This document shows, one piece after another, positions 8,037 through 18,527 of a stretch of 64,000 nt of DNA. The notes beneath the pieces were generated by a model that had not been told where the DNA came from, made no database searches, and was given only the letters and a program-made list of their open reading frames with translations. Both the position numbers and the translations under genes were made by a program. Source of the DNA: an uncultured Haliea sp. (lineage in GTDB: Bacteria; Pseudomonadota; Gammaproteobacteria; Pseudomonadales; Halieaceae); contig CAJXWP010000006.1 in assembly GCA_913062625.1 (NCBI GenBank), positions 1 to 64,000 on the forward strand, read 5' to 3'. Position 1 is the stretch's first letter, and each line of letters begins with the position of its first letter.

Positions 8037-10637
8037 TCAGTCCAACTGCGATGACACCCAATCAGGCACAGCCTTCAGTACTGCCGGCAAAGCGTGGACA
8101 TCGGTACCGCCGCCCTGAGCCATATCAGGCTTCCCGCCGCCCTTTCCACCGAGGCGCCCCGCAAATTCACGCATCAGGTCACCCGCTTTGACCTGACCGG
8201 TTAGATCACTGGTCACTCCCGCAGTCAGGGCAATCTTGTCCCCGACCACTGCCGACAACAGGATCACCCCACTTCCCAACTTATTTTTACACTGGTCTAA
8301 CGTGTCGCGCAGTGATTTAGCATCTGCACCGTCTACGTTAGCCGCAAGTACTTTAATGCCTCGCACTTCCACAACCTCAGCGGTGAGATCACTGCCCGCG
8401 GAAGTCGCCAGCTTTTGCTTAAGTCGAGCCACTTCCTTTTCTAACTCTCGATTCTCAGTGCGCAAGGCCCCTACCTTCAACGCGACATTATCAGTATTTC
8501 CCTTGACCACCTCACACACCTCGGCCAACTGCTGTTCATTCGCATCCAGCAGCGCCAATGCACCAGTGCCCGTCACGCCTTCGATACGACGCACCCCGGA
8601 AGCGACTCCAGATTCAGACACGATGCGCAGCAAACCAATATCACCGGTACGATCAACGTGAGTACCACCGCACAGCTCCACAGAAAAATCTTGCTCACCC
8701 ATGGATAACACGCGCACTTCTTCACCGTATTTTTCACCAAACAACGCCATCGCACCAGACGCTACGGCCTCATCCATAGTCATCAAGCGCGTTTGAACCG
8801 CTGTATTCATGCGTATTTGATCATTGATCATATTTTCAATTGTCTTCAGTTGCGTCGGGGTCACGGCTTCCGGGTGCGAGAAATCAAACCGCAGCCGCTC
8901 GGAGTCCACCAACGAACCCTTCTGCTGCACATGATCACCCAACACCGTGCGCAGAGCCGCATGAAGCAAATGAGTCGCACTGTGACTGAGACGAGTGCGC
9001 TGTCGCAAATTCGAATCGACGTGGGCCGAAAGCGTGTCACCGCACTGTACGTTGCCCTGCAACACTTTTACCTGATGCAGGTGATGATCAGCCGTTTTAG
9101 TTGTCGTTGACACTTCCAGCCGAACACCAGAAGCACTTAGATAACCCGTATCTCCAGCCTGGCCACCAGACTCTCCATAAAATGGTGTGCCATCCAAAAC
9201 GACAGTGCCAGACTCATCGAGGTTGAGAACAGTAACGTCTTCGCCGTCTCGCAGTAGCGCTGTTACCACGCCCTTCCCCTCCAGCTTGTCGTAGCCAGTG
9301 AACTCGGTCCTGCCTTCAAGCTTCAGCAGATTGCTATAGTCGACCTTGAAGCTTCCCTTATCCTGCGAGCGAGAACGTTGCTCAGCCATCGCAAGGTCAT
9401 AGCCAACCATATCCAGCGTCAGGTTTCTCTCTCGTGCAATATCGTTCGTCAGGTCCGTGGGGAACCCGTAAGTGTCATACAGTTTAAACACCATTTCTCC
9501 GGGAATTTCACTACCGTGCAAGTCTGCCAGCGCTTCCTCGAGAATTTGTATGCCATTGTCTAGGGTTCGGGCGAATTGCTCCTCTTCGGTCAAAAGCGTC
9601 TTTTCTACTAGAGCCTGCTGTTTGATCAATTCGGGATAGGCATCGCCCATTTGCGCTGCCAACGTGGCCACCAATTTATAAAAAAACGGTTGGTCTGCTC
9701 CCAGCGTATTGCCGTGGCGAACAGCCCGACGAATGATACGTCGCAACACATAAGCGCGACCCTCATTGCCCGGCAGCACACCGTCGACAATAAGAAAAGC
9801 ACAGGAACGAATATGGTCGGCGATAACTTTGAGCGAGTTATGTTGCAGATCTTCCACCTGCAACAACTGCGCCGCAGATTTGATGATCACCTGGAACAAG
9901 TCGATGTCGTAGTTGTTGTGTACCTTCTGCATTACGGCAGCAATACGCTCCAGACCCATTCCAGTGTCGACAGAAGGGTGAGGAAGCGGATGCAGTTCTC
10001 CGCTCTGGTCGCGATTGTACTGCATGAACACCAGGTTCCAGATCTCAATGAAGCGATCCAAGTCTTCGCCCTCACTGCCGGGCGGGCCTCCCGGAATATC
10101 TTCGCCATGGTCATAAAAGATTTCGCTACAGGGTCCACAGGGGCCGGTGTCGCCCATCTGCCAAAAATTATCCTCGTCAAGGCGTGAGATGCGCGCCTTG
10201 GGGAAACCGATTTCATCGATCCATATCTGCTCGGCCTCATCATCGGACAGATGCACGGTGACCCACAATTTTTCCGGGGGGAGGCCAAGCGTTACGGTGA
10301 GAAAATGCCACGCATAACGGATAGCATCGCGCTTGAAATAGTCACCAAAACTGAAGTTACCCAGCATCTCAAAGAAGGTGTGATGACGCGCGGTATAGCC
10401 GACATTCTCTAGATCGTTATGCTTACCCCCCGCGCGCACACAGCGCTGACTGCTAGTAGCACGAACGTAGGCGCGAGGTTCCGTGCCTAGAAAGGTATCC
10501 TTAAACTGATTCATCCCGGCATTGGTAAACAACAGGGTAGGATCGTTGGCCGGAACCAATGAGCAACTCTCAACGCGTGTGTGCTCATGCTGTTCAAAAT
10601 AGGCCAGAAAGGCCTCACGTATCTCTACGGTCTTCAT
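8037..10637 (-). CDS. alaS: Alanyl-tRNA synthetase
   Basis: The product of 866 residues charges tRNA-Ala with alanine and clears mischarged Ser/Gly-tRNA. In order: class II catalytic core with motif 2 around [17 protein letters not shown] (residues ~40-55), the DTGMGLERI motif, the editing domain with zinc-binding HSATHLLH and [11 protein letters not shown], and the C-terminal DHHA1-type C-Ala domain ending [17 protein letters not shown]. The track start is a TTG at 10643; ATG 10637 ([10 protein letters not shown]) matches the family N-terminus. It is first in the alaS-lysC pair. Confidence 0.98.
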   Translation of the reverse strand: MKTVEIREAFLAYFEQHEHTRVESCSLVPANDPTLLFTNAGMNQFKDTFLGTEPRAYVRATSSQRCVRAGGKHNDLENVGYTARHHTFFEMLGNFSFGDYFKRDAIRYAWHFLTVTLGLPPEKLWVTVHLSDDEAEQIWIDEIGFPKARISRLDEDNFWQMGDTGPCGPCSEIFYDHGEDIPGGPPGSEGEDLDRFIEIWNLVFMQYNRDQSGELHPLPHPSVDTGMGLERIAAVMQKVHNNYDIDLFQVIIKSAAQLLQVEDLQHNSLKVIADHIRSCAFLIVDGVLPGNEGRAYVLRRIIRRAVRHGNTLGADQPFFYKLVATLAAQMGDAYPELIKQQALVEKTLLTEEEQFARTLDNGIQILEEALADLHGSEIPGEMVFKLYDTYGFPTDLTNDIARERNLTLDMVGYDLAMAEQRSRSQDKGSFKVDYSNLLKLEGRTEFTGYDKLEGKGVVTALLRDGEDVTVLNLDESGTVVLDGTPFYGESGGQAGDTGYLSASGVRLEVSTTTKTADHHLHQVKVLQGNVQCGDTLSAHVDSNLRQRTRLSHSATHLLHAALRTVLGDHVQQKGSLVDSERLRFDFSHPEAVTPTQLKTIENMINDQIRMNTAVQTRLMTMDEAVASGAMALFGEKYGEEVRVLSMGEQDFSVELCGGTHVDRTGDIGLLRIVSESGVASGVRRIEGVTGTGALALLDANEQQLAEVCEVVKGNTDNVALKVGALRTENRELEKEVARLKQKLATSAGSDLTAEVVEVRGIKVLAANVDGADAKSLRDTLDQCKNKLGSGVILLSAVVGDKIALTAGVTSDLTGQVKAGDLMREFAGRLGGKGGGKPDMAQGGGTDVHALPAVLKAVPDWVSSQLD

Positions 10638-10673
10638 ACTCAATCTCAGTTATGTTGAGGGAGCCAGTGGTGT

Positions 10674-11021
10674 TCAGCCCGCCATATGGCCTTCGGCGAA
10701 CGCCCTGCCTCCTATGATGTGCAGATGCAGATGAAAAACGGTCTGACCGGCCTCGGCGCCATTATTGACCACCAAGCGAAAGGCATCACCTACACCCAGT
10801 TGCTCAGCGAGTTTGCCCGCAACCAGCATCAAATGACCCAGCAGCGCTTGATCGTTTAACTGGGCATCCACCAATCGGGGAATGTTCTGTCTTGGAATCA
10901 CCAAAACATGAACCGGGGCCTGAGGGTTAATGTCATTTATGGCAATACAATGCTCATCCTCATAAAGGAACTCACTGGGAATTTCACCACTGATAATTTT
11001 TGAAAATATCGTATCTGACAT
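10674..11021 (-). CDS. hinT: HIT-family purine nucleoside phosphoramidase (HinT-like)
   Basis: The 115-residue protein starts IFSKIISGEIPSEFLYED and carries the histidine triad HLHLHIIGG near residue 100, together with the conserved VLVIPRQ and NNGAEAGQTV segments. HIT hydrolases of this group cleave AMP-lysine and related adenosine phosphoramidates in the cytosol. The length is normal. It lies 36 bases upstream of alaS and 19 bases downstream of the Trm112-like gene on the same strand, so the three may share a transcript. Confidence 0.95.
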   Translation of the reverse strand: MSDTIFSKIISGEIPSEFLYEDEHCIAINDINPQAPVHVLVIPRQNIPRLVDAQLNDQALLGHLMLVAGKLAEQLGVGDAFRLVVNNGAEAGQTVFHLHLHIIGGRAFAEGHMAG

Positions 11022-11040
11022 GCTCTGCTACACCCGTTTT

Positions 11041-11226
11041 TTATCCCAGTTTTTCGTCAGTCGTCAGCTGTCGGGCTTCACTTTCCAGCATCACTGGAAT
11101 GCCATCGCGCACTGGGTAGGCTAGGCCGGATGCCTTGCAGACCAGCTCGTCCTTTTGCGTGTCGTACTCCACTGGTGCCTTGCTGACAGGACAGACCAGA
11201 ATACTAAGCAGTCGTTTATCGATCAT
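11041..11226 (-). CDS. Trm112 family protein (YcaR-like)
   Basis: The 61-residue protein [21 protein letters not shown] matches the short bacterial Trm112/YcaR family, with [10 protein letters not shown] at the first knuckle and [14 protein letters not shown] at the second. In classical members four cysteines bind zinc; here CPVS and VCKAS show that only some are kept, as in many gammaproteobacterial copies. Eukaryotic Trm112 activates methyltransferases; the bacterial role is less certain and may also be as a small partner or chaperone. It is 19 bases upstream of hinT. Confidence 0.9.
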   Translation of the reverse strand: MIDKRLLSILVCPVSKAPVEYDTQKDELVCKASGLAYPVRDGIPVMLESEARQLTTDEKLG

Positions 11227-11270
11227 TACCGTCTCACAATTCCAATTAAGTACAGTATTGTACGGGGTTT

Positions 11271-12137
11271 TTAGGGGTTTGGCATGGTTGGAGCCAGCAA
11301 TTGTGGGTCTATCCGGTGGTTGCGCCAGTTCATACGCCAGTCAAGGTGTGCGCCCGTGGCTCGACCGGTGGCACCTACCTTGCCGATCACATCACCAGAG
11401 TTTACCTCCTGCCCCACTTCCACCAACACCTTGCTCAGGTGCAGAAACGCAGAAGAGAAGCGAAATCCATGGTCCAAGATGACCGTACCGCCAGAATAAA
11501 ACAGGTCGGGTTCCGCCAACGTGACAACACCCGCAGCGGGAGCGAGCACGGCAGTGCCGGTTGGAACCGCCACATCTATACCATAGTGGGGATTTCCTGC
11601 CGCGCCATTATAATAACGTTGACTACCATATACTCCAGATATTGGCCCTATTGTCGGCCATTGAAACCCCGCCAAAGCATCCCGCAACAGGTCCGGGCGC
11701 GACAAGTATTGAGCCTTCGCCGAATTAACAAGTGCCTGCTCCTGTCGAATCCTCTCCAGTTGCTCTGGCGGCGGTGTCACTGTTTTCTGGGGCACGCCGT
11801 GCACTTGCTGAACAGCGTACTGACGCGGCGTAACCTGCAGCGTCTGACGACACACCTCTGCGCCGTCCTCCACCATCAAGTCAGCAGTCGCGGCCGCATC
11901 GCGGCCAAAACCGGCAATGGTGGTGCCATCTTGCAGAACATCCAGCGTCTCCCCGTCCAGTGTCACGCGACTTCCCGATGGCACTGTGCCCCATATCAGC
12001 CCGCCCTGAGTCAGGCTACCGTGAATCTCCATGCAATCTGCTAACACGTCAGTCGGCATATACAACGATGCAGCGGTAAAAAAGGTGAATGCTGTCACTA
12101 ATCGCGCGCGGTGCTGTTGTGCCATCCACTTCCCCAT
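11271..12137 (-). CDS. M23 family (LytM-type) peptidase, periplasmic
   Basis: The product is 288 residues. The hydrophobic N-terminus ([15 protein letters not shown], then VLADC) is a signal peptide, placing the enzyme in the periplasm. A beta-rich middle region ([12 protein letters not shown]) precedes the M23 domain at about residues 165-280. The domain has the zinc motif HYGID (HxxxD) and a FLHLSKV block. The final HxH motif reads GAHLDWRMN: the second histidine, normally a zinc ligand, is an aspartate. Some gammaproteobacterial relatives share this HLDW form. The expected role is cutting peptidoglycan cross-links or, if inactive, regulating amidases. A second ATG at 12125 with GGGGAAG upstream is an equally good start. 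It is divergent from greB. Confidence 0.9.
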   Translation of the reverse strand: MGKWMAQQHRARLVTAFTFFTAASLYMPTDVLADCMEIHGSLTQGGLIWGTVPSGSRVTLDGETLDVLQDGTTIAGFGRDAAATADLMVEDGAEVCRQTLQVTPRQYAVQQVHGVPQKTVTPPPEQLERIRQEQALVNSAKAQYLSRPDLLRDALAGFQWPTIGPISGVYGSQRYYNGAAGNPHYGIDVAVPTGTAVLAPAAGVVTLAEPDLFYSGGTVILDHGFRFSSAFLHLSKVLVEVGQEVNSGDVIGKVGATGRATGAHLDWRMNWRNHRIDPQLLAPTMPNP

Positions 12138-12229
12138 ACAAATATCCGTTATGCTGGTCTTTCTAACAGCGAAAACAGAAGGAGTCCAGCGGGATTTTGT
12201 TACTCGGTGACAACCGCTAAAATAATACT

Positions 12230-12757
12230 ATGGGACGCTACCGACCACCGCGCCAGCGCGGCTCCAGATATATTACCCCCGAGGGCGAGCAGGCCCTGCG
12301 CGAAGAGCTGCATCAATTGTGGAAAATTGAGCGGCCGGTCGTCACTGATACGGTACATGAAGCCGCCAAGAATGGTGACCGGTCTGAAAATGGCGACTAC
12401 ATCTACGGCAAGCGGCGACTGCGCGAAATAGATTCCAGAGTGCGTTTTCTCAACAAGCGTCTTGATGAAGTTGAAGTGGTGCAGCGCATTCCCAGCGAGA
12501 CCGACAAGGTTTTCTTCGGCGCATGGGTGGTGCTGGAGAACGAAGCCGGCGAAGAGGCGTGCTGGCGCGTGGTCGGTCCGGATGAATTTGATCTGGCCAG
12601 CGGCAAGCTCAGCATGGATTCACCCATGGCACGGGCGTTACTGGGTAAACGTTTAGATGATGAAGTTAGAGTGCTGAGTCCTGCGGGGGAGCAGATTTAT
12701 TATATTACGGGGATCCGTTACGCAGAATCTAAAGAACAATCACCGCCCCTGGCCTAG
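12230..12757 (+). CDS. greB: Transcription elongation factor GreB
   Basis: The 175-residue factor rescues backtracked RNA polymerase by inserting its coiled coil into the secondary channel and stimulating transcript cleavage. The N-terminal coiled coil contains the acidic tip (NGDRSENGDYIYGKRRLREID), which is the Gre catalytic region around residues 47-67, and FLNKRLDEVEVV. The C-terminal FKBP-like domain ends with the typical SPMARALLGKRLDDEV. The basic MGRYRPPRQ leader and the overall length favour GreB over GreA. It is divergent from the M23 peptidase gene. Confidence 0.97.
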   Translation: MGRYRPPRQRGSRYITPEGEQALREELHQLWKIERPVVTDTVHEAAKNGDRSENGDYIYGKRRLREIDSRVRFLNKRLDEVEVVQRIPSETDKVFFGAWVVLENEAGEEACWRVVGPDEFDLASGKLSMDSPMARALLGKRLDDEVRVLSPAGEQIYYITGIRYAESKEQSPPLA

Positions 12758-12862
12758 ACTTTCTGTTTGCGCCGCCGGTATAGCACCGCATTGCCGTGTC
12801 AGCCTCCAAGAACGAGAGTATTTCTCATCTAGATGCGCAATAGCCTTCGGCCAGAAATGCCG

Positions 12863-14083
12863 CTAGCGTAATGCGCCATAAATAATGTTCTCCAGTTGCC
12901 CCCTGAAATTAAACGTACTGGAGGGCATCAGCTGAGTCATAAAAATAACCACTAGCTCCTCCACCGGGTCTACCCAAAACAAAGTGCTGGCCAAACCGCC
13001 CCAAAAAAAACTGCCCGTGGACGCAGGATAACCATTGCGCACAGCATCCAGTTTGATGGCGAAGCCCAGCCCAAAGCCTACACCTTCATACGCTGATTCG
13101 CTGAAACCACCGGTGGCCGTTGCAGAAAGATCCGCGCCGCCTGGCAGGTGATTGCGGGTCATGAGTGCCAGAGTGCGCGAGCCAATAATCCGCGTACCCT
13201 CTAACGTGCCCCCACTCAGCAGCATCTGGCAAAACCGATAATAATCGCCCACTGTGGACAACAAGCCGCCCCCCCCAGAATAGAAACTAGGGCTGGTGAA
13301 TTGGCTGTCTTGCCCGTCATCGTTCAACACCATCTCCCGGTTCATATTACGCTCGTAACAGGACGCAAAGCGCGCAGTGTCGGTCGGCGCGATCCCAAAA
13401 CTCGTGTCCATCATACCCAGTGGCTCAAAAATGACGCTGCGCAAGTAGTCGGGAAGGCTCTGCCCACTAATCGCTTCCACTAAGTGGCCTAGGACATCAG
13501 TTGCCAATGAATAATTCCAGCGTTCCCCCGGGGAAAACTCCAACGGTAAAGCTGCCAGCTGATCGACCATATCCTGCAACGTGTACCCAGGGCGCGGGCT
13601 GCCGACTTGTTGCTTTCGATACGCATAATCAACGTTAGAAGCACGCAAAAAATCATAGGTCAGACCAGAAGTGTGCATGAATAAATCACGAATGGTCATG
13701 GCCCGCTTACAGGGCTCGGTGGAAAACAACGGGTAAGAACCGGCGGTCCAAACCCCCAGGTTACGCCAGGAAGGAATAAATCGATGCACGGGGTCGTCTA
13801 GCGAAAACAGCCCCTTCTCGAGCAGCGTCATCATAGCCAAGGAGGTAATCGGCTTGGACATAGAATAGATGCGGACAATGCTGTCCTCGGCCATTACAGT
13901 GCCGCGCTCGAGATCGCGGTGGCCCTGAACATCCAAATAACAGGCCTTTCCACCGCGGGCGACTAACGTGATACTGCCGGAGATTTTCCTCGGCTCGATA
14001 TAGCGCTTTGTGAGATGCTCGCTCACGCGGGCCAACTGCATACTGTCCATACCAACTGACTCAGGGGTAACAATCTCCAACAC
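12863..14083 (-). CDS. Serine hydrolase of the class C beta-lactamase/EstB family
   Basis: The product of about 406 residues has a Beta-lactamase (PF00144) fold. YSMSKPITS near residue 75 supplies the nucleophile Ser and Lys (SxxK). WNYSLATDVLG near 195 is the tyrosine motif. FFWGGLAST near 370 replaces the KTG/HxG box. Such proteins are mostly esterases or D-amino-acid peptidases rather than true beta-lactamases. No clear signal peptide is present, so the enzyme is probably cytosolic. The track start is a GTG at 14089 lying directly on the AGGAG; the GTG at 14083 has a proper 7-base spacing and is preferred. It is divergent from gcvP. The substrate is unknown. Confidence 0.88.
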   Translation of the reverse strand: MLEIVTPESVGMDSMQLARVSEHLTKRYIEPRKISGSITLVARGGKACYLDVQGHRDLERGTVMAEDSIVRIYSMSKPITSLAMMTLLEKGLFSLDDPVHRFIPSWRNLGVWTAGSYPLFSTEPCKRAMTIRDLFMHTSGLTYDFLRASNVDYAYRKQQVGSPRPGYTLQDMVDQLAALPLEFSPGERWNYSLATDVLGHLVEAISGQSLPDYLRSVIFEPLGMMDTSFGIAPTDTARFASCYERNMNREMVLNDDGQDSQFTSPSFYSGGGGLLSTVGDYYRFCQMLLSGGTLEGTRIIGSRTLALMTRNHLPGGADLSATATGGFSESAYEGVGFGLGFAIKLDAVRNGYPASTGSFFWGGLASTLFWVDPVEELVVIFMTQLMPSSTFNFRGQLENIIYGALR

Positions 14084-14198
14084 ACTCACTCTCCTCTGGC
14101 TCGATAACGGTCCCTAGTGATACCTACGCTAAGCCGAAAACGCAAGCCGGGCAGTCGTTTTATCTTTTCCATTAGGTGCCGCTCAGCGCAGCAATTTA

Positions 14199-14228
14199 TT
14201 GTCCGTCAGGATGTTCTTTTGCTATAAT
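14199..14228 (+). promoter_or_regulatory. Extended -10 promoter of gcvP
   Basis: TGCTATAAT at 14220-14228 is a perfect extended -10 element. TTGTCC at 14199-14204 is a partial -35 box (4 of 6 matches) 18 bases upstream. Transcription would start near 14235, giving a leader of about 50 bases before the ATG at 14287. No glycine-riboswitch-like structure fits in this short leader. Confidence 0.7.
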
Positions 14229-14286
14229 GTTATCGGTCAAAAACACCTACACTATCGCCTTCTTATTAGTAACTTCCGGAGCACCC

Positions 14287-17181
14287 ATGAGCCGTCCGTC
14301 TCTATTGGATTTGGAAAACCATGGCGATTTCATCCAACGCCATATTGGACCTACCCCAGAACAGCAAACAGCCATGGCCCGGGCGATTGGCTACGACACC
14401 CTAGATGCGCTGATTGATGACACTGTGCCTGCGGCCATTCGTCGGGACCAGCCCATGAAGCTGCCTGGAGCGCAAACTGAGCAGCAAGTCATTGCGCGGC
14501 TGCGAGAGTTGGCAGATTTGAATATCGTCAACCGTTCCTTTATCGGCATGGGCTACCACGACACTTTCACACCGCCAGTAATACAGCGCAATGTACTAGA
14601 AAATCCGGGCTGGTATACCGCCTACACGCCTTATCAGCCAGAAATATCCCAGGGCCGCCTGGAAGCGCTACTGACCTTCCAGCAGATGGTGCTCGACCTG
14701 ACCGGCATGGACTTGGCAAATGCCTCCATGCTGGACGAAAGCACCGCCGCCGCAGAGGCCATGACACTGTTACAACGGGTGAATAAGAAGAATCGCAGCA
14801 GCACCTTCCTGATAGCAGACGATTGCCACCCCCAGACTATCGCTGTAGTAAAAACTCGAGCCAAGGCACTGGGTATTGAGGTCTTAGTCGGCAATCCGGC
14901 AGAGCTGCTCAACACTACCGAGGCCTTCGGTCTGCTTGTGCAATACCCCGGGACCTATGGGCATCTACAAGACATTTCTCCATTGACAGAGAAAGCCCAT
15001 AACAAGAATACGCTAGTGGCGGTGGCGGCGGACATTATGGCTCTACTGCTGGTGAAATCACCCGGCTCAATGGGCGCCGATGTAGTGTTGGGCAATACCC
15101 AGCGCTTTGGTGTACCCATGGGCTTTGGCGGTCCACATGCGGCTTTTTTTGCCACTCGGGACGCCTACAAACGTTCTACCCCGGGACGTATTATCGGTGT
15201 ATCTATAGACCGACGTGGCAACCAAGCCCTGCGTATGGCAATGCAAACCCGCGAGCAACATATCCGTCGCGAAAAGGCCACCAGTAACATTTGTACCGCG
15301 CAAGCACTGCTCGCCGTTATGGCTGCTTTCTATGCTATGTACCATGGACCGACGGGACTGCGACGGATAGCCACCCGCATTCAGCGCTTGGCCTGTATTC
15401 TAGTGAAGGGGCTAGAAGACGCAGGCTTCGCGCGCGACAACGCCAGCTTCTTTGATACCATCAGCTACACAGTGGGTGAACAACAACGGGCTATCGTTGA
15501 ACGCGCACTCGCCAGCGGTTTAAACCTGCGCATCATCGGCAGTGATCGCCTGGGCATTGCCTTGGATGAAACCACCTCAGCCTCGGACATCGAAGCTCTG
15601 TGGCGCGCCTTTACCGGCGATAGTGCCTCCGCCTCCGTCGCAATGGTTGATACTCAAGTAACAGATAACGGCGGCATTCCGGAACCGTTGCTGAGACCCA
15701 TTGACTATCTGCAACACCCTCTGTTCAACCACTACCACTCAGAGACGGAAATGCTGCGCTATATGCGCTACCTAGAAGACAAAGACATGGCGCTCAATCG
15801 CGCAATGATCGCTCTGGGCAGCTGCACCATGAAGTTGAATGCCACCACTGAAATGCTACCGGTGACCTGGCCTGAATTTGCCCGGTTACACCCGTTCGCG
15901 CCCCCCGAACAGACCGCCGGCTATCAAGCCATGCTAACGGAGCTTGATAGAATGCTGGTGGAGTGTACCGGCTATGACGCCATTTCTTTGCAGCCCAATG
16001 CGGGCTCCCAGGGCGAGTACACAGGGCTATTGGTCATCAGGCGCTATCACGAAAGTCGCGGTGACACGCAGCGTAACGTATGCCTAATCCCCTCCTCCGC
16101 ACACGGCACCAACCCTGCCAGCGCGACGCTGGCAGGCATGCGAGTCGTGATTGTTGAATGTGACGGGCTTGGGAATATCGACATGGCCGACCTGCGCACC
16201 AAGGTCGAACATCACACGCAAGATCTCTCATGTATTATGGTGACTTACCCATCCACCCACGGTGTATTCGAAGAATCCATCATTGAATTGTGTGAAATTA
16301 TTCATCACCACGGCGGCCAGGTCTACGTGGACGGCGCCAATCTAAACGCTCTCGTGGGAATTGCTGCGCCGGGAAAATTCGGCGCTGATGTATCGCACCT
16401 TAATTTACATAAGACTTTCTGTATTCCACACGGCGGCGGTGGCCCGGGCATGGGTCCCATCGGTGTAGGCGCGCATTTACAACCCTTCCTACCCAGCCAT
16501 CCAGTTGCACCTATTGCAGGTCTAGATGTGAACAACGATGTCGTATCTTCTGCTCCCTTTGGGAGTGCTTCTATTTTGCCGATCTCTTGGGCCTATATCG
16601 CACTGATGGGTGAAGAAGGTCTGACGCAGGCTACGAAGGTGGCCATTCTCAGCGCCAACTACATTGCCCACCGACTTAAGGATCACTATCCCATTCTCTA
16701 CACAGGTGCCAGCGGCAATGTGGCACACGAATGCATTTTAGATATTCGCCCGATCAAGGAAGACAGCGGCGTGTCGGAGGAAGATATCGCCAAGCGCATG
16801 ATCGACTACGGGTTTCATGCACCGACCATGTCTTTTCCGGTGGCTGGCACGCTCATGGTGGAGCCGACAGAATCAGAATCCTTGGCGGAAGTCGATCGAT
16901 TTTGCGATGCACTCATAGCAATCCGCCTAGAAATCAATGCGGTACAGACCGGCGCACTTGATGCAACAGATAACCCATTGACCAACGCCCCACACACGCT
17001 CGCCGACGTCGCTGCTAGCACCTGGGATCATCCGTATGACCGCGAGCAGGCAGCTTACCCTGTCGCATCTTTGCGGCACTATAAGTACTGGGCGCCCGTT
17101 AATCGGGTAGACAATGTCTATGGTGACCGCAACCTCTTTTGCGCCTGCCCAGCCATCGACTCTTATCGGGTTGAGACTTAG
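14287..17181 (+). CDS. gcvP: Glycine dehydrogenase (decarboxylating), P-protein
   Basis: The 964-residue homodimer-type P-protein decarboxylates glycine with PLP and passes the aminomethyl group to lipoyl-GcvH. The N-terminus ([16 protein letters not shown]) and the half-domain motif FIGMGYHDT are typical. The PLP lysine lies in [17 protein letters not shown] near residue 710. The ATG at 14287 has GGAG 8 bases upstream and lies after the visible promoter, whereas the track start at 14176 lies before it. gcvT and gcvH are not adjacent, so the system is split in this genome. Length is normal. Confidence 0.97.
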   Translation: MSRPSLLDLENHGDFIQRHIGPTPEQQTAMARAIGYDTLDALIDDTVPAAIRRDQPMKLPGAQTEQQVIARLRELADLNIVNRSFIGMGYHDTFTPPVIQRNVLENPGWYTAYTPYQPEISQGRLEALLTFQQMVLDLTGMDLANASMLDESTAAAEAMTLLQRVNKKNRSSTFLIADDCHPQTIAVVKTRAKALGIEVLVGNPAELLNTTEAFGLLVQYPGTYGHLQDISPLTEKAHNKNTLVAVAADIMALLLVKSPGSMGADVVLGNTQRFGVPMGFGGPHAAFFATRDAYKRSTPGRIIGVSIDRRGNQALRMAMQTREQHIRREKATSNICTAQALLAVMAAFYAMYHGPTGLRRIATRIQRLACILVKGLEDAGFARDNASFFDTISYTVGEQQRAIVERALASGLNLRIIGSDRLGIALDETTSASDIEALWRAFTGDSASASVAMVDTQVTDNGGIPEPLLRPIDYLQHPLFNHYHSETEMLRYMRYLEDKDMALNRAMIALGSCTMKLNATTEMLPVTWPEFARLHPFAPPEQTAGYQAMLTELDRMLVECTGYDAISLQPNAGSQGEYTGLLVIRRYHESRGDTQRNVCLIPSSAHGTNPASATLAGMRVVIVECDGLGNIDMADLRTKVEHHTQDLSCIMVTYPSTHGVFEESIIELCEIIHHHGGQVYVDGANLNALVGIAAPGKFGADVSHLNLHKTFCIPHGGGGPGMGPIGVGAHLQPFLPSHPVAPIAGLDVNNDVVSSAPFGSASILPISWAYIALMGEEGLTQATKVAILSANYIAHRLKDHYPILYTGASGNVAHECILDIRPIKEDSGVSEEDIAKRMIDYGFHAPTMSFPVAGTLMVEPTESESLAEVDRFCDALIAIRLEINAVQTGALDATDNPLTNAPHTLADVAASTWDHPYDREQAAYPVASLRHYKYWAPVNRVDNVYGDRNLFCACPAIDSYRVET

Positions 17182-17237
17182 CGCAGTATCCAGCGCACCC
17201 TTGACTCTCTAGCTACCACTTGCATACAGGAACAGCT

Positions 17238-18527
17238 ATGTCTGACATTCTTGCTCAATCATTGAGGCTGCCCTGTGGAATAGCCCTAGAAAATCGCCTT
17301 GTGAAAGCCGCCATGACAGAAGGGCTTGCCAATCCCGCAGGAGTGCCGACGGCCGCTCTCGAACGGTTATATGGCCTGTGGAGTGACGGCGGTGCGGGGT
17401 TGCTTCTGTCCGGCAACATACTGGTGGACGGCGATCATCTAGAACGCCCCGGCAACGTCATCATAGATCAACCACCAAATGCAATCATGCACCAAGCGCT
17501 TTCGAGTTGGGCTAGAACAGCGACCCGCAACGGCAATCATTTCTGGGCGCAAATCAGCCATGCCGGGCGACAGACCCAAAAGGTTATCAACCCCAATCCA
17601 AAGGCTCCGTCTGCGGTAAAAATGGGTCTACCCGGAGGACAATTCGGCGAGCCGGTTGCAATGACGATGCCTGAGATCGAAGACATTGTGCGTCGCTTCG
17701 GCGTATGCGCTGCGGCCGTTAAAGCGGCAGGCTTTACCGGCGTCCAGATTCATGCGGCCCACGGCTATCTGCTGTCGCAGTTCCTCAGTCCGCGCACTAA
17801 TCTACGCAGTGACCAATACGGTGGTGAGCTGGCTAATCGTGCCCGGGCACTACTGGAGTGCGTTCGCGTAGTCCGCGAGTCGGTAGGCCAGGACTTTCCG
17901 GTAGCGGTCAAACTCAACAGTGCAGATTTTCAAAAAGGCGGTTTCGCTTTTGAAGACAGCCTGCAAGTGGCCCAATGGCTAGAAGCGGCAGGGATCGACG
18001 TAATAGAGATTTCCGGCGGGACTTACGAGCAACCCAAACTGCTTGGCGCTGAGGGAATTGAAGAAGAAGAGCAACAAAATGTTGCGCTCTCCACGCTGAT
18101 GCGCGAAGCCTACTTCGTTGATTTTGCGCTGGCCATGAAGGAAACGGTATCCGTTCCGCTTATGGTAACGGGTGGCTTCCGTCGACGCGCTGTGATGGAG
18201 CAGGCCATCACCGCTGGCGGTGCAGACCTGATCGGCCTTGGGCGACCATTGTGCGTCGTTACGGATGCACCTGCCAAATTATTGTCGGGAGCATTGGAGC
18301 TGCCGCGCTTTGAATCACAACTGGCAATGTTTCCGCCTTGGCTAACGTTTCTTAACCGCTCTAAAACCCTGCGCACGCTCGCGACCTTCGGCGTTCAATA
18401 CTGGTATTATGCGCAGCTGGACTCGCTTGGGGTTAATGGAAAAGCGGAACCGACCATGACCGTTTTCTCAGCGACGAGGAAGGTCATGTCTCAACAGAAG
18501 CGCTGGCTCGCTGCGCGGCGTCGATAG
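17238..18527 (+). CDS. NADH:flavin oxidoreductase (Old Yellow Enzyme family)
   Basis: The 429-residue enzyme is an FMN-dependent TIM barrel. Seen are RLVKAAMTEG near the N-terminus, QISHAGRQ near residue 110, the active-site QIHAAHGYLLSQFLSP near 175, the YGGELANRAR phosphate-binding block and ISGGTYEQP. OYE-type enzymes reduce activated C=C bonds of enones or 2,4-dienoyl-CoA-like substrates with NAD(P)H. There is no C-terminal FeS or NAD domain, so it is the short form. Start ATG 17238 follows AGGAA; the track start at 17220 lacks support. Its last 44 bases overlap the 3' end of the convergent SRPBCC-SDR gene. Confidence 0.92.
   Translation: MSDILAQSLRLPCGIALENRLVKAAMTEGLANPAGVPTAALERLYGLWSDGGAGLLLSGNILVDGDHLERPGNVIIDQPPNAIMHQALSSWARTATRNGNHFWAQISHAGRQTQKVINPNPKAPSAVKMGLPGGQFGEPVAMTMPEIEDIVRRFGVCAAAVKAAGFTGVQIHAAHGYLLSQFLSPRTNLRSDQYGGELANRARALLECVRVVRESVGQDFPVAVKLNSADFQKGGFAFEDSLQVAQWLEAAGIDVIEISGGTYEQPKLLGAEGIEEEEQQNVALSTLMREAYFVDFALAMKETVSVPLMVTGGFRRRAVMEQAITAGGADLIGLGRPLCVVTDAPAKLLSGALELPRFESQLAMFPPWLTFLNRSKTLRTLATFGVQYWYYAQLDSLGVNGKAEPTMTVFSATRKVMSQQKRWLAARRR

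Noticed and set aside
9651-10187. 178-codon plus ORF within alaS
   Set aside because: It is antisense to the strongly conserved alaS coding region and shows no protein family features.
11301-12044. 247-codon plus ORF opposite the M23 peptidase gene
   Set aside because: Shadow frame of a gene with signal peptide and active-site motifs.
12863-14083. True beta-lactamase
   Set aside because: No signal peptide and an altered third motif (WGG); it fits EstB-type esterases better.
14090-14286. Glycine riboswitch before gcvP
   Set aside because: The leader after the promoter is only about 50 bases and lacks the aptamer pattern.
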